From contig NC_058521.1 in NCBI RefSeq assembly GCF_904849725.1, positions 98,752,244-98,816,243 on the forward strand: 64,000 nt of DNA. Direction: 5' to 3'. Numbering within the stretch: the stretch's first letter is position 1; each line of letters starts with the position of its first letter. Shown here one piece after another: positions 34,228 through 45,566 of the stretch. The notes under the pieces are model-generated. The model saw nothing but the letters and a program-made list of their open reading frames with translations. It had not been told where the DNA came from and did not search any database. Both the position numbers and the translations under genes were made by a program. The stretch comes from Hordeum vulgare subsp. vulgare. Lineage: Eukaryota; Streptophyta; Magnoliopsida; Poales; Poaceae.

Positions 34228-36519
34228 TGTAGCGACCCGACTCAAAATGAGTCAAGCCTCTGTGTTTCTGTGCCATCCCTGGATCAGTATGCTGGCACAC
34301 ACAGTACATCAATGTATATATCAAAGTGCAATCACATGTAAAATAGCGTAAAACTGATATATACCTTAAATATCTCAGCGGAAGCGGTCAAGGGAGTGGA
34401 GTCCCAATAAACACCAATGACAAGTTGAGTGTAGACCATAACCCTGAATCGTACTCTTACTCGTCGAAGAAAAATATCTGCAACATAAGACGTTGCAGCC
34501 GTGTAGGTCAGCATATTGAATATGCCGGCAAGTCACATAAGAGAGGGGTAAAATAATAATCAACTATCTCTACATGCATATTTGGCCGGTGGAGCTAAGT
34601 TTTGCATAAAGCCAGTTTTATCCTACAACAAAAGGGGTTGAAAGCAAAATTTACTACAATGTTTGTTGTTAACGAGATGGTTCCGCCAACCAGTTCTCGT
34701 ACCCGAATAGTTGTTAACACCCACATCATTATTAAGTTGTGTTGAGAGTTCAGGGGAAATTCAAAGCCTTCGGCTCAAGTTGTCCATGACCGTGGACACG
34801 GCTAATCGATTAGGTTGGGTACTCTGCAGAGTTTTGCACACGTTCCCCACAAGATTTGATCGCCTCCGTGTTTGTCCTCGCACTTCCGGGTGTTTGAAGA
34901 CCAGATGATCAAAACATGGTCTTTCAACGGGTCCCTCTGAATCCCTGTCGGTGCCCATCCATTCCTACCGTTCGTCTACATCTTCTAGCACCGCCTGTCC
35001 AGAGTCGCCGCGTTGTCCAACCAAGCCAGAGCCCATAATGACTTGTGGTCGTGCAGGTAAGCCTTGAGTCTTGAAGTCTCCGTCCGTCCCTTTGAGCCTG
35101 GGTGAAGCTTTCCGCAGGATGACATGGCCTCTCCAGCATCCCGGGCATCCACTGGGTTTTCCAGGGAGCCGATCAACCGTCCTTCACCCAGAGTTGCATT
35201 TCGTGCGAGGTCTTGAAAATCTTGTCTTAGTCCGGTCTTGATTATTATATCAACCTTGCATCACTCGTGGTATACACTCAACCAATAACCCGTCTACTCA
35301 AGCATAGCAAATATAACATTGTCGTCCCTGGGGCCAAGTGTCGGGGTTGTTGTGTTCCTACCACATGATACTACATCTTATGCTAAAGTTTCCAAGTACC
35401 TAGGCAGCATGCAAATTGGGCAAAGAAGGTGATCTACTATGCGTCGAAAACATAGGTAAAATAACATGATCAAAGATGACTTGCCTTGACGATAGTTGTC
35501 CTGCTCGAGCGTCTCTAAGTAACACGCTTCGCACTCCGGATGATCTACCGGTACAAACACAAAGCACACCATAAGCAATTCAATCATGCAACAAGTAAAA
35601 ATAACATCACATGCAATGATCTGCAAAAGACTACGCGAAAGAGTTTATCGCGCGCCGGTATGGCAGAAACTTGTTTCTATTGAAAACACCAGTAAAAATA
35701 CTTTAAAAATTCTGAAACTTCTACCACAGTAAGATTTTATCACTAGAAAACAGTAGCAAAAAGAAGCAACTCAATATCATTTGTCAAACTCCTGGAATAG
35801 GCAAAACAGTGTTTGAACTAAATCTGCTCTAACTCATATTTAAAAATTTCAAATATAGACAAATTATATGTTTTTAAAAACTACAAGAAATTTGTGAGCT
35901 ACTGGAAAAATAATAAATGTCTTTGGACTTAGCTATAAAAAGTTGTGGCCAAAACAAAATTGAAAGTTTCTGTTTTTGTAATCTGGACAGAAAGTTACAA
36001 AACTGCTAGTGCTAAAAGAGAGGCACACATGTCAGGCTATTAGTGGCTGCGGGGCTGTTTGTTGAATGGCTTCGGGCAAATGGCCTACGGCTAAGAAAAA
36101 TCACCGGTTAAAACTTAAGTGACAAATAAACCTACTGGTTTTCTGGAATAAACCGAAGGGGTACCAGTGTTTTAATACACACCGTTGCATGGGATCTAAG
36201 GGCTAAAAGGAGTGCATGCAATATATATATAGAGAGATAGGGATAGCTACCTGCTGGCTGTAGCTTGCACCGGCGAGAATGGAGATGGCCGGCGAGGAGG
36301 GAGCTGCGGGGGGAGGTGGGGACGTCGGGCGGCGGAGGTGAGGTTCCTCCTCCGCGGGGGGAGGCGGCGGTGGAGAGGGAGAGCTCGGGGTATGCTTCCT
36401 AGGGGCGAGCCGAAGTGCAGCAGATTCGGGCTACTACTCGTGGCGGCGGCTAGGGCGGCGGCGGCGGCTCGTGGAGGTGCGGCGCTAGGGTTGGGAACGG
36501 GGGCTCGGGGAGGTTGGGG

Positions 36520-36529
36520 TTTATATAGG
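36520..36529 (-). promoter_or_regulatory. putative TATA box of solo gypsy LTR
   Basis: The minus strand reads CCTATATAAA, followed (minus sense) by the G+C-rich leader to about 36280. The same arrangement as in gypsy A LTRs. Confidence 0.5.
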
Positions 36530-37073
36530 CCTAGGAGGGGGTGGGCATAAGGAAGGAGGAGAGAGCTTTGGGGAGGGAATCGCGAGGGAGAGGAGCTACT
36601 CGGTTTCGGTCTCTGTAGAGAAGGAAAGAGAGGAGAGGAGGAAGCTTCGGTCGCGGGGGCTTGGGCAGGAGAGGGGGAGGCAAGGCAGGAGAGGGAGTAG
36701 GAGAGATAAGGGAGGAGAGGTCGGTTCGGTCCCTGATACTGGAGTAGAGAAGGAAAGAAAGGAGGAGGAAGAAGAAAGGAAACGGGGGAGAGAGAGAAAA
36801 CTCGGGCAGCGGGGCATGTGGCCCCGTGGCCTGGTGGAGCATGCTGGGTACGGTGCGTGCATGGGGCTCGTGGTGCATGGCTGCTCGTGGTGCATGGCTG
36901 GGCTGAGCCCTTTGGCTCGGCCTGGCCGGTTCCCGTATTTGTTTTTGAAAAAGAACAAACAACAGCAAAAAAAAAGTAAAATATATTTCCTAGCTAACAA
37001 ATACTAGAAAATAGGTACTAATATATGTACACTAGAATACTTAGGGAAAAAAATAGAATAATATATACAACTA

Positions 37074-37079
37074 ATATAT

Positions 37080-37153
<74 letters not shown>
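37074..37153. repeat. AT dinucleotide microsatellite (about 80 bp)
   Basis: Almost pure alternating A and T with one phase slip near 37090. It lies in the solo LTR. Length in the real genome may vary and may be affected by assembly. Confidence 0.95.
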
Positions 37154-37159
<6 letters not shown>

Positions 37160-37508
37160 TATACATACAATATCTATGGGAACCCTAGTTCCACCTAATG
37201 CAAACTTTCGAAAATGAGTTTTATGCAATAGGTCACACAACGAGATTGAAAAACTCAACTGAAATAATTCGGAGTTTAGAAAATTTGCAAAACCAAATTG
37301 GTGACTTCAAAATAAAATTCGAAACGTTATGCACTTTAATTCGACGGGGGGGGGGGGGAGAAGTCATATTATCTCCACTCCAATAAATTGCCCGCAGTCA
37401 CATAACGATTAGAATTTTCAGAAGGACACAATAATGCATAGAAATATGAGATGCATATGAATGATCTATTAACATCCGAATTTAAGAAAATTGGGATGTT
37501 ACAGTGGA

Positions 37509-38529
37509 GCAAGTGGGAGCCACCATGGGTATCCAGACCCCGCTGATGGTTATTGGCCAGAGAGGTGTCTCGGTCATGTCTGCCTGTCTCCCGAACCCGT
37601 AGGGTCTACACACTTAAGGTTCGATGACGCTAGGGTTATAGGGAATTGTTGTAAGAGGTTAGCGAAAGTTGTTCTGAGTCCCGGATGAGATCCCGGATGT
37701 CACGAGGAGCTCCGGAATGGTCCGGAGGTAAAGATTGATATATAGGACGGGTGGTTTTGGACACCGGAAGTGTTTTGGGCGTCACCGGTAACGTACCGGG
37801 ACCACCAGGACCACCGGAGGTGGTCCCGGGGGACCACCGAAGGGGGGCAACGACCCCGGGAGGCTAGATGGGCTAAGTGGGGAAGGGAACCAGCCCCTAG
37901 GTGGGCTGGTGCGCCCCCCACCCAGCCCATGCGCATGAGAGAAGGGGGGAAGGGGGGGAACCCTAGCATAGGTGGGCCTAAGGCCCACCAGAGGGGTGCG
38001 CCACCCCTCCTCCCTGCCCTGGCTGCCGCCCCCTCTCCCATATGGGGCTGCCGCACCCCTTGGGGGTGGGAACCCTAAGGGCTGCGCCCCCTCCCTCTTC
38101 CCCTATATATAGTTGAGGATTCGGGGCTGTTTGACACCGGTTTTATCTCTCCCTCGGCGCAGCCCTGCTCCTCGCCCTCCTCCTCTCTGCCGGCGCTTGG
38201 CGAAGCCCTGCCGGGAGACCTCATCTCTCCATCGACACCACACCGTCGTGTTGCTGGACTTCTTCCCCAACCTCTCCCTCCTCCTTGCTGGATCAAGGTA
38301 CGGGAGACGTCACCGGGCTGCACGTGTGTTGAACGGTGAGGTGCCGTTGTTCGGCACTAGATCGGAATCGCTGCGAGTACGACTCCATCAACCGCGTTCT
38401 AGCAACGCTTCCGCTTAGCAATCTTCAAAGGTATGAAGATGCTCTTACCCCTCTCTCGTTGCTGGTCTCTCCATAGGAAGATCTGAACATGCGTAGGAAA
38501 ATTTTGAATTTATGCTACGTTACCCAACA
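37509..38529 (+). repeat. 5' LTR of BARE-type copia, second piece
   Basis: Continues the LTR after the inserted solo LTR and second TSD copy, ending ATGCTACGTTACCCAACA. The two pieces sum to 1760 bp against 1764 bp for the 3' LTR. Confidence 0.93.
38103..38111 (+). promoter_or_regulatory. TATA box of BARE-type 5' LTR
   Basis: CTATATATA, preceded by a CCCTCTTCCC tract, about 420 bp before the LTR end; conserved at 45135-45143 in the 3' LTR. Confidence 0.6.
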
Positions 38530-38530
38530 G

Positions 38531-38543
38531 TGGCATCCGAGCC
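38531..38543 (+). other. primer binding site of BARE-type copia
   Basis: TGGCATCCGAGCC one base after the LTR. It resembles the Met-tRNA complement TGGTATCAGAGCC with two differences. Confidence 0.75.
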
Positions 38544-39785
38544 AGGTTTTCTGTGCGTAGATTCTATGCACGAGTAGAACACAAAAGTTGTGGGCGATGA
38601 TTTGTGAATTTGCTTGCCGCTACTAGTATTATTCTTTTCCGGCGGTATTGTGGGATGAAGCGGCCCGGACCGACTTTACACGTACACTTACGTGAGACTG
38701 GTTCCACCGACAGACATGCACATCGTGCATAAAGGTGGCTAGCGGGTGTCTGTCTCTCCTACTCTAGTCGGATTGGATTTGATGAAAAGGGTCCTTATGA
38801 AGGGTAAATAGCTTTGGCATATCATCGTTGTGGCTGTCACGTCGGTAAGAAGGCGTTCTTGCTAGAAACCCAAAACAGCCACGTAAAACTTGCAACAACA
38901 ATTAGAGGACGTCTAACTTGTTTTTGCAGGGTTTGACATGTGATGTGATATGGCCAAAGTTGTGATGTTGCATGTATGATGTATGAGATGATCATGTTAT
39001 TGTAATAGGTTTCACGACTTGCATGTCGATGAGTATGACAACCGGCAGGAGCCATAGGAGTTGTCTTAATTTATTGTATGAGATGCAACGCCATGTGCTT
39101 ACTACTTTTACTTCATTGCTAACGGTTAGCTATAGTAGTAGTGATAGTAGTAGTTGGCGTGACGACTTCACGGAGACACGATGATGGAGATCATGGTGTC
39201 ACGCCGGTGACGATGATGATCATGCGATGCCCAAAGATGGAGATCGAAAGAGCAAAGATGATAATGGCCATATCATGTCACTATATGATTGCATTGTGAT
39301 GTTTATCATGTTTTACATCTTATTGCTTAGAACGGCGGTAGCATAATAAGATGATCCCTCTTAAAATTTTGAGAAGGTATTCCCCTAAGTGTGCACCGTT
39401 GCGAAGGTTCGTTGTCTCGAAGCACCACATGATGATCGGGTGTGATAGATTCTAACGTTCGCATACAACGGGTGTAAGCCAGATTTACACACGCGAAACA
39501 CCTAGGTTGACTCGACGAGCTTAGCATGTACAGACATGACCTCGAATAAAAGAGACCGAAAGGTCGAACATGAGTCATATGGTTGAATACGATCAGCATG
39601 AAGTTGCTCACCATGGTGACTAGTCCGTCTCACGTGATGATCAGACACGGGTTAGTCAACATGGATCATGTATCACTTAGATGACTAGAGGGATGTCGAT
39701 TTAAGTGGGAGTTCATACTTAATTTGATTAAATGAACTTAATTGTCATGAACTTAGTCTAAAAGTTGTCTTTATAAATATTGTAG
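38544..39785 (+). other. 5' leader of BARE-type copia
   Basis: About 1.2 kb between PBS and gag with no supported gene; short frames only. BARE-type elements are known for a long untranslated leader that includes packaging signals, which fits the length seen here. Confidence 0.7.
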
Positions 39786-40939
39786 ATGTCCAACGTCAAC
39801 CTCAACTTCAACGCATTCCTAGAGAAAAACAAGCTGAAAGATGATGGTAGCAACTATGCGGACTGGGTTCGCAACCTGAAGCTCATCCTTGAAGCAGCAA
39901 AAAAGGCTTATGTCCTTAATGCGCCGCTAGGTGACCCTCCCGCTCCCGCAGCAGCCCAGGACATTCTGAACGTCTGGCAAGCGCGGAGTGATGACTACTC
40001 TCTGGTTAGATTGGCATGTTATACAGTTTAGAAACGGGGCTCCAAAGGCGTTTTGAGCAACACGGGGCATATGAGATGTTCCAGGAGCTGAAGCTAGTTT
40101 TTCAAGATCATGCCCGTGTCGAGAGATATGAAGTCTCCGAAAAGTTCTTCAGCTATAAGATGGAGGAGAATAGTTCTGTCAGTGAGCACATACTCAAAAT
40201 GTCTGGGTTACACGGTCGTCTGACTTCACTTGGAGTCGAACTTCCGGATGATGCTATAATTGACAGAATCCTCCAGTCTCTCCCACCAAGCTACAAAGGC
40301 TTTGTGCTTAACTACAACATGCAAGGGATGGAGAAGACCATTCCCGAGTTGTACTCGATGCTCAAGTCTGCAGAAGTAGAAATCAAGAAAGAGCATCAAG
40401 TGTTGATGGTGAACAAGACCACTAGTTTCAAGAAAGGCAAGGGTAAGAAGAACTTCAAGAAAGACAGCAAAGCTGTTGCCGCGCCCGGTAAGCCAGATGC
40501 CGGGAAGAAGAAAAGGAACGGACCCAAGCCTGAGACTGAGTGCTTCTATTGCAAGGGAAAGGGTCACTGGAAGCGGAACTGCCCCAAATACTTAGCGGAC
40601 AAGAAGGCCGGCAACGTTAAAGGTATATTTGATATACATGTTATTGATGTGTACCTTACCAGCGCTCGTAGTAGCTCCTGGGTATTTGATACCGGTGCTG
40701 TTGCTCACATTTGCAACTCAAAGCAGGAACTACGGAATAAGCGGAGACTGGCCAAGGACGAGGTGACGATGCGCGTCGGGAATGGTTCAAAGGTCGATGT
40801 GATCGCCGTCGGCACGCTACTACATCTACCGTCGGGATTAGTTTTAAACCTTAATAATTGTTATTTAGTACCAGCTTTAAGCATGAACATTGTATCAGGG
40901 TCTTGCTTAATGCGAGACGGCTACTCATTTAAGTCATAG
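39786..40939 (+). pseudogene. gag: gag and protease part of BARE-type polyprotein
   Basis: Starts MSNVNLNFNAFLEKNKLKDD; a frameshift at about 40010-40016 moves the frame, which continues through ETGLQRRFEQHGAYEMFQEL, DRILQSLPPSYKGFVLNYNM and a lysine-rich stretch into the CCHC knuckle CFYCKGKGHWKRNC. The protease follows with SSWVFDTGAVAHICNSKQ, holding the D-T-G motif. The frame ends in TAG at 40937-40939, but the next codons continue in the same frame into integrase. BARE-type elements code gag and pol as one polyprotein, so both breaks are inactivating. Gag forms the particle, protease cuts the polyprotein. Confidence 0.9.
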
Positions 40940-43765
40940 AATAATGGTTGTTCTATTTATATGAGTGATATGTTTTATGGTCATGCTCCGCTGGTGAATG
41001 GTTTATTCTTGATGAATCTCGATCGTGATGTTACACATATTCATAGTGTGAGTACCAAAAGATGCAAAGTTGATAATGATAGTCCCACATACTTGTGGCA
41101 CTGCCGCCTTGGTCATATCGGTGTTAAGCGCATGAAGAAGCTCCATACTGATGGACTATTAGAGTCTCTTGACTTTGAATCATTTGACACATGCGAACCG
41201 TGCCTCATGGGGAAGATGACTAAGACTCCATTCTCAGGAATAATGGAGAGAGCAACCGACTTATTGGAAATAATACATACTGATGTGTGTGGTCCAATGA
41301 ACGTTGAAGCTCGCGGTGGTTATCGTTATGTTCTCACCCTCACCGATGATTTGAGTAGGTATGGGTATATCTACTTGATGAAGCACAAATCTCAGACGTT
41401 TGAAAAGTTCAAGGAATTTCAGAGTGAGGTTGAGAATCAACGTGACAGAAAAATTAAATGTCTACGATCCGATCGTGGAGGTGAATATTTGAGTCACGAG
41501 TTTGGCACACACCTCAGGAAGTGTGGAATCGTTTCACAACTGATGCCGCCTGGCACACCGCAGCGCAACGGAGTGTCTGAACGTCGTAATCACACTTTAT
41601 TAGATATGGTACGATCTATGATGTCTCTCACCGACTTACCGCTATCATTTTGGGGATACGCATTAGAAACTGCAGCATTCACTTTAAATAGGGCACCGTC
41701 TAAATCCGTTGAGACGACACCGTATGAACTATGGTTTGGCAAGAAACCTAAGTTGTCGTTTCTTAAAGTTTGGGGCTGCGATGCTTATGTGAAGAAACTT
41801 CAACCAGAAAAGCTCGAACCAAAAGCGGAGAAATGCGTATTCATAGGATACCCTAAGGAAACTATTGGGTATACCTTATATCTTAGATCCGAAGGTAAAA
41901 CCTTTGTTGCCAAGAACGGATCCTTTCTAGAGAAAGAGTTTCTCTCGAAAGAAGTAAGTGGGAGGAAGGTAGAACTTGATGAGGTAATCACACCCCCTCT
42001 CGAACAGGATAGTAGCGCAGCGCGGGATGTTGTTCCTGTGGCACCTACACCGACTGCAGAGGAAGTTAATGATGATGATCATGAAGCTTCGGATCAAGTT
42101 ACTACTGAACCGCGAAGGTCCACAAGGGCACGCTACGCACCAGAGTGGTACGACAACCCTGTGATGGAAATCATGTTGTTAGACAACGGTGAACCTTCGA
42201 ACTATGAAGAAGCAATGGCGGGCCCGGATTCCAACAAATGGCTTGAGGCTATGAAATCCGAGATAGGATCCATGTATGAGAACAAAGTATGGACTTTGGT
42301 GGACTTGCCTGATGACCGGCGAGCCATAAAAAATAAATGGATCTTCCAGAAGAATTCTGATGCACACGGTAATGTAACCGTTTACAAAGCTCGACTTGTC
42401 GCAAAGGGTTTTCGACAAATTCAAGGAGTTGACTACGAAGAGACTTTCTCTCCCGTAGCGAAGCTGAAATCAGTCCGAATCATGTTAGCAATTGCCGCCT
42501 TTTATGATTATGAAATTTGGCAAATGGACGTCAAAAAAGCGTTCCTTAACGGGAACCTTAAAGAAGAGTTGTATATGATGCAACCAGAAGGTTTTGTCGA
42601 TCCTAAGGGTGCTAACAAAGTGTGCAAGCTCCAGCGCACCATCTATGGACTGGTGCAAGCATCTCGCAGTTGGAACATTCGCTTTAATGAAGTGATTAAA
42701 GCGTTTGGGTTCATACAGGTTTACGGAGAAGCCTGTCTGTACAAGAAAGTGAGTGGGAGCTCTGTAGCGTTCCTCATACTGTATGTGAATGACATATTAT
42801 TGATGGGGAATAATATAGAGATGTTGGAGAGCATAAAGGCCTATTTGAACAAGAGTTTTTCAATGAAAGACCTTGGAGAAGCTGCATACATATTAGGCAT
42901 CAAGATCTATAGAGATAGATCGAGACGCCTCATAGGTCTTTCGCAAAGTACATACCTTGACAAGATATTGAAGAAGTTCAATATGGAAAACTCAAAGAAA
43001 GGGTTCTTGCAAGTTTTGCAAGGTATGAGATTGAGTAAGACTCAGTCGCCGACCACGGCAGCAGATAGAGAGAAGATGAGTTCTGTTCCCTACGCTTCAG
43101 CCGTGGGCTCTCTAATGTATGCCATGCTGTGTACCAGACCTCATATAAACCTTGCCATAAGTTTGGTAGGGAGGTACCAAAGTGATCCCGGTACGGAACA
43201 CTGGACAGCTGTCAAGAATATCCTTAAGTACCTGAAAAGGACTAAGGAAATGTTTCTCGTTTATGGAGGTGACGAAGAGCTCGTCATAAAAGGTTACGTC
43301 GACGCTAGCTTCGACGCAGATCCGGATGACTCTAAGTCACAGAACGGATACGTATATGTGTTGAATGGTGGGGCAGTGAGCTGGTGCATCAGCAAGCAAG
43401 AAGTCGTTGCAGCATCTACATGTGAAGCGGAGTACATAGCTGCTTCAGAAGCGGCTCATGAAGGAATTTGGATGAAGGAGCTCATCACCGACCTTGGAGT
43501 GGTTCCAAGCGCGTCAGGTCCTATGACACTCTTCTGTGATAACACTGGAGCCATTGCCATAGCCAAGGAGCCCAGGTTTCACCGGAAGACGAAGCACATC
43601 ATGCGCCGCTACAACTCCATCCAAGACCATGTCGAGAGTGGAGTGATAGATATTTGTAAAGTACACACGGATCTGAATATTGCAGACCCGTTGACTAAAC
43701 TTCTTCCACGAGCAAAACATGATCAACACCATAATGCTATGGGTGTTCGATACATCACAATGTAA
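40940..43765 (+). pseudogene. pol: integrase, RT and RNase H of BARE-type copia
   Basis: An open frame of 934 codons from 40961. The integrase zinc domain is LWHCRLGHIGVKRMKKLH with CEPCLMGK; the core holds IIHTDVCGPM, CLRSDRGGEYLSHEF and TPQRNGVSERRNHTL; the KWKF-type block is YELWFGKKPKLSFLKVWGC. RT has KNKWIFQKN, QMDVKKAFLNGNLKEELYMM and the box LYVNDILLMG, in which the first catalytic aspartate is asparagine (codon 42788-42790, residue 610). RNase H has GYVDASFDADPDDSKSQNGY, KQEVVAASTCEAEYIA and ends NIADPLTKLLPRAKHD. Although long and open, it lacks an essential RT residue. Confidence 0.94.
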
Positions 43766-43786
43766 CTAGATTATTGACTCTAGTGC

Positions 43787-43797
43787 AAGTGGGAGAC
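43787..43797 (+). other. polypurine tract of BARE-type copia
   Basis: AAGTGGGAGAC directly before the 3' LTR, the usual plus-strand primer site in this family. Confidence 0.75.
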
Positions 43798-45561
43798 TGT
43801 TGGAAATATGCCCTAGAGGCAATAATAAAATGGTTATTATCATATTTCCTTGTTCATGATAATCGTCTATTGTTCATGCTATAATTGTGTTAACAGGAAA
43901 CAGTAATACATGTGTGGATAAATAGATCACAATGTGTCCCTAGCAAGCCTCTAGTTGGCTAGCTCGGTAGTCAATAGATGATCATGGTTTCCTGATCATG
44001 GACATTGGATGTCATTGATAACGGGATCACATCATTGGGAGAATGATGTGGTGGACAAGACCCAATCCTAAGCCTAGCACTAGATCGTATTGTTCGTATG
44101 CTAAAGCTTTTCTAATGTCAAGTATCTTTTCCTTCGACCGTGAGATTGTGCAACTCCCGGATACCGTAGGAGTGCTTTGGGTGTATCAAACGTCACAACG
44201 TAACTGGGTGACTATAAAGGTGCAATACGGGTACCTCCGAAAGTGTCTGTTGGGTTGGTACGAATCGAGATCGGGATTTGTCACTCTGTGTGACGGAGAG
44301 GTATCTCTGGGCCCACTCGGTAGAACATCATCATGAGCTCGATGTGACTAAGGAGTTAGTCACACAATGACGTGCTACGGAACGAGTAAAGAGACTTACC
44401 GGTAACGAGATTGAACAAGGTATAGGTATACCGACGATCGAATCTCGGGCAAGTTCTATACCGACAGACAAAGGGAATCGTATACGGGATTGATTGAATC
44501 CTTGACATCCTGGTTCATCCGATGAGATCATCGTGGAGCAAGTGGGAGCCACCATGGGTATCCAGACCCCGCTGATGGTTATTGGCCAGAGAGGTGTCTC
44601 GGTCATGTCTGCCTGTCTCCCGAACCCGCAGGGTCTACACACTTAAGGTTCGATGATGCTAGGGTTATTGGGAATTGTTGTACGAGGTTACCGAAAGTTG
44701 ATCGGAGTCCCGGATGAGATCCCGGATGTCACGAGGAGCTTCGGAATGGTCCGGAGGTAAAGATTGATATATAGGACGGGTGGTTTTGGACACCGGAAGT
44801 GTTTCGGGCGTCACCGGTAACGTACTGGGACCACCGGGACCACTTGAGGTGGTCCCGGGGGACCACCGAAGGGGGGCAACGACCCCGGGAGGCTAGATGG
44901 GCTAAGTGGGGAAGGGAACCAGCCCCTAGGTGGGCTGGTGTGCCCCCCACCCAGCCCATGCGCATCAGAGAAGGGGGGAAGGGGGGGGGGAACCCTAGCA
45001 TAGGTGGGCCTAAGGCCCACCAGAGGGGTGCTCCACCCCTCCTCCCTACCCTGGCCGCCGCCCCCTCTCCCATCTGGGGCTGCCGCACCCCTTGGGGGTG
45101 GCAACCCTAAGGGCTGCACCCCCTCCCTCTTCCCCTATATATAGTTGAGGATTCGGGGCTGTTTGACACCGGTTTTATCTCTCCCTCGGCGCAGCCCTGT
45201 TCCTCTCCCTCCTCCTCTCTGCCGGCGCTTGGCGAAGCCCTGCCGGGAGACCTCGTCTCTCCATCGACACCACGCCATCGTGTTGCTGGACTTCTTCCCC
45301 AACCTCTCCCTCCTCCTTGCTGGATCAAGGTACGGGAGACGTCACCGGGCTGCACGTGTGTTGAACGCGGAGGTGCCGTTGTTCTGCACTAGTTCGGAAT
45401 CGCTGCGAGTACGACTCCATCAACCGCGTTCTAGCAACGCTTCCGCTTAGCGATCTTCAAAGGTATGAATATGCTCTTACCCCTCTCTCGTTGCTGGTCT
45501 CTCCATAGGAAGATCTGAACATGCGTAGGAAAATTTTGAATTTATGCTACGTTACCCAACA
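43798..45561 (+). repeat. 3' LTR of BARE-type copia (1764 bp)
   Basis: TGTTGGAAATATGCCCTAG to CGTTACCCAACA, uninterrupted, and nearly identical to the split 5' LTR. It contains a TATA box at 45135-45143. Open frames such as 44811-45119 lie in the proline/glycine-biased G+C-rich part, occur in both LTRs and have no recognisable product. Confidence 0.95.
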
Positions 45562-45566
45562 ACATG

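Larger units (their letters stand above)
34228..37503 (-). mobile_element. solo LTR of a third chromovirus-like gypsy (3276 bp)
   Basis: Flanked by the perfect TSD gtgga (34223-34227 and 37504-37508), it begins TGTAGCGACCCGACTC and ends TTGGGATGTTACA. Read on the minus strand it starts TGTAACATCCCAA and ends in TCGCTACA, the usual ends of long Tekay-like LTRs. A minus-strand TATA box lies at 36520-36529, with a G+C-rich leader next to it as in gypsy A. No PBS, polypurine tract or coding domain is inside, so it is a solo LTR. It contains a long AT microsatellite and several composition-driven open frames (e.g. 36338-36550, 36531-36968) that I do not support as genes. Confidence 0.88.
33489..45561 (+). 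mobile_element. complete BARE/WIS/Angela-type Ty1/copia retrotransposon
   Basis: Both LTRs (33489-38529, split, and 43798-45561), PBS, gag-pol frame and polypurine tract are present, with a perfect TSD acatg at 33484-33488 and 45562-45566. Without the inserted solo LTR it is about 8.79 kb, close to the ~8.9 kb usual for BARE-1. LTR ends TGTTGGAAATATGCCC and CCCAACA are those of this family. It sits in the 5' LTR of gypsy B, in opposite orientation. LTRs differ by roughly 2%, making it one of the youngest elements in the window. It is inactivated by one frameshift, one stop and an altered RT motif. Confidence 0.95.

Noticed and set aside
36338..37000. Frames rich in A, R, P and S on both strands of the solo LTR
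   Set aside because: Low-complexity leader sequence; no domain and no second copy to test conservation.
34228..37503. Possibility of a DNA transposon or MITE
   Set aside because: 5-bp TSD, TG...CA ends and a 3.3-kb length with a minus-strand TATA box fit a solo LTR; there is no transposase-type end.
37782..38418. Frames in the BARE-type LTR (also 44729-45450)
   Set aside because: Present in both LTRs only because the LTRs are near-identical; composition is Pro/Gly-biased and no product is recognisable.
40226..40567. Minus-strand 113-codon frame
   Set aside because: Antisense shadow of the BARE-type gag frame.
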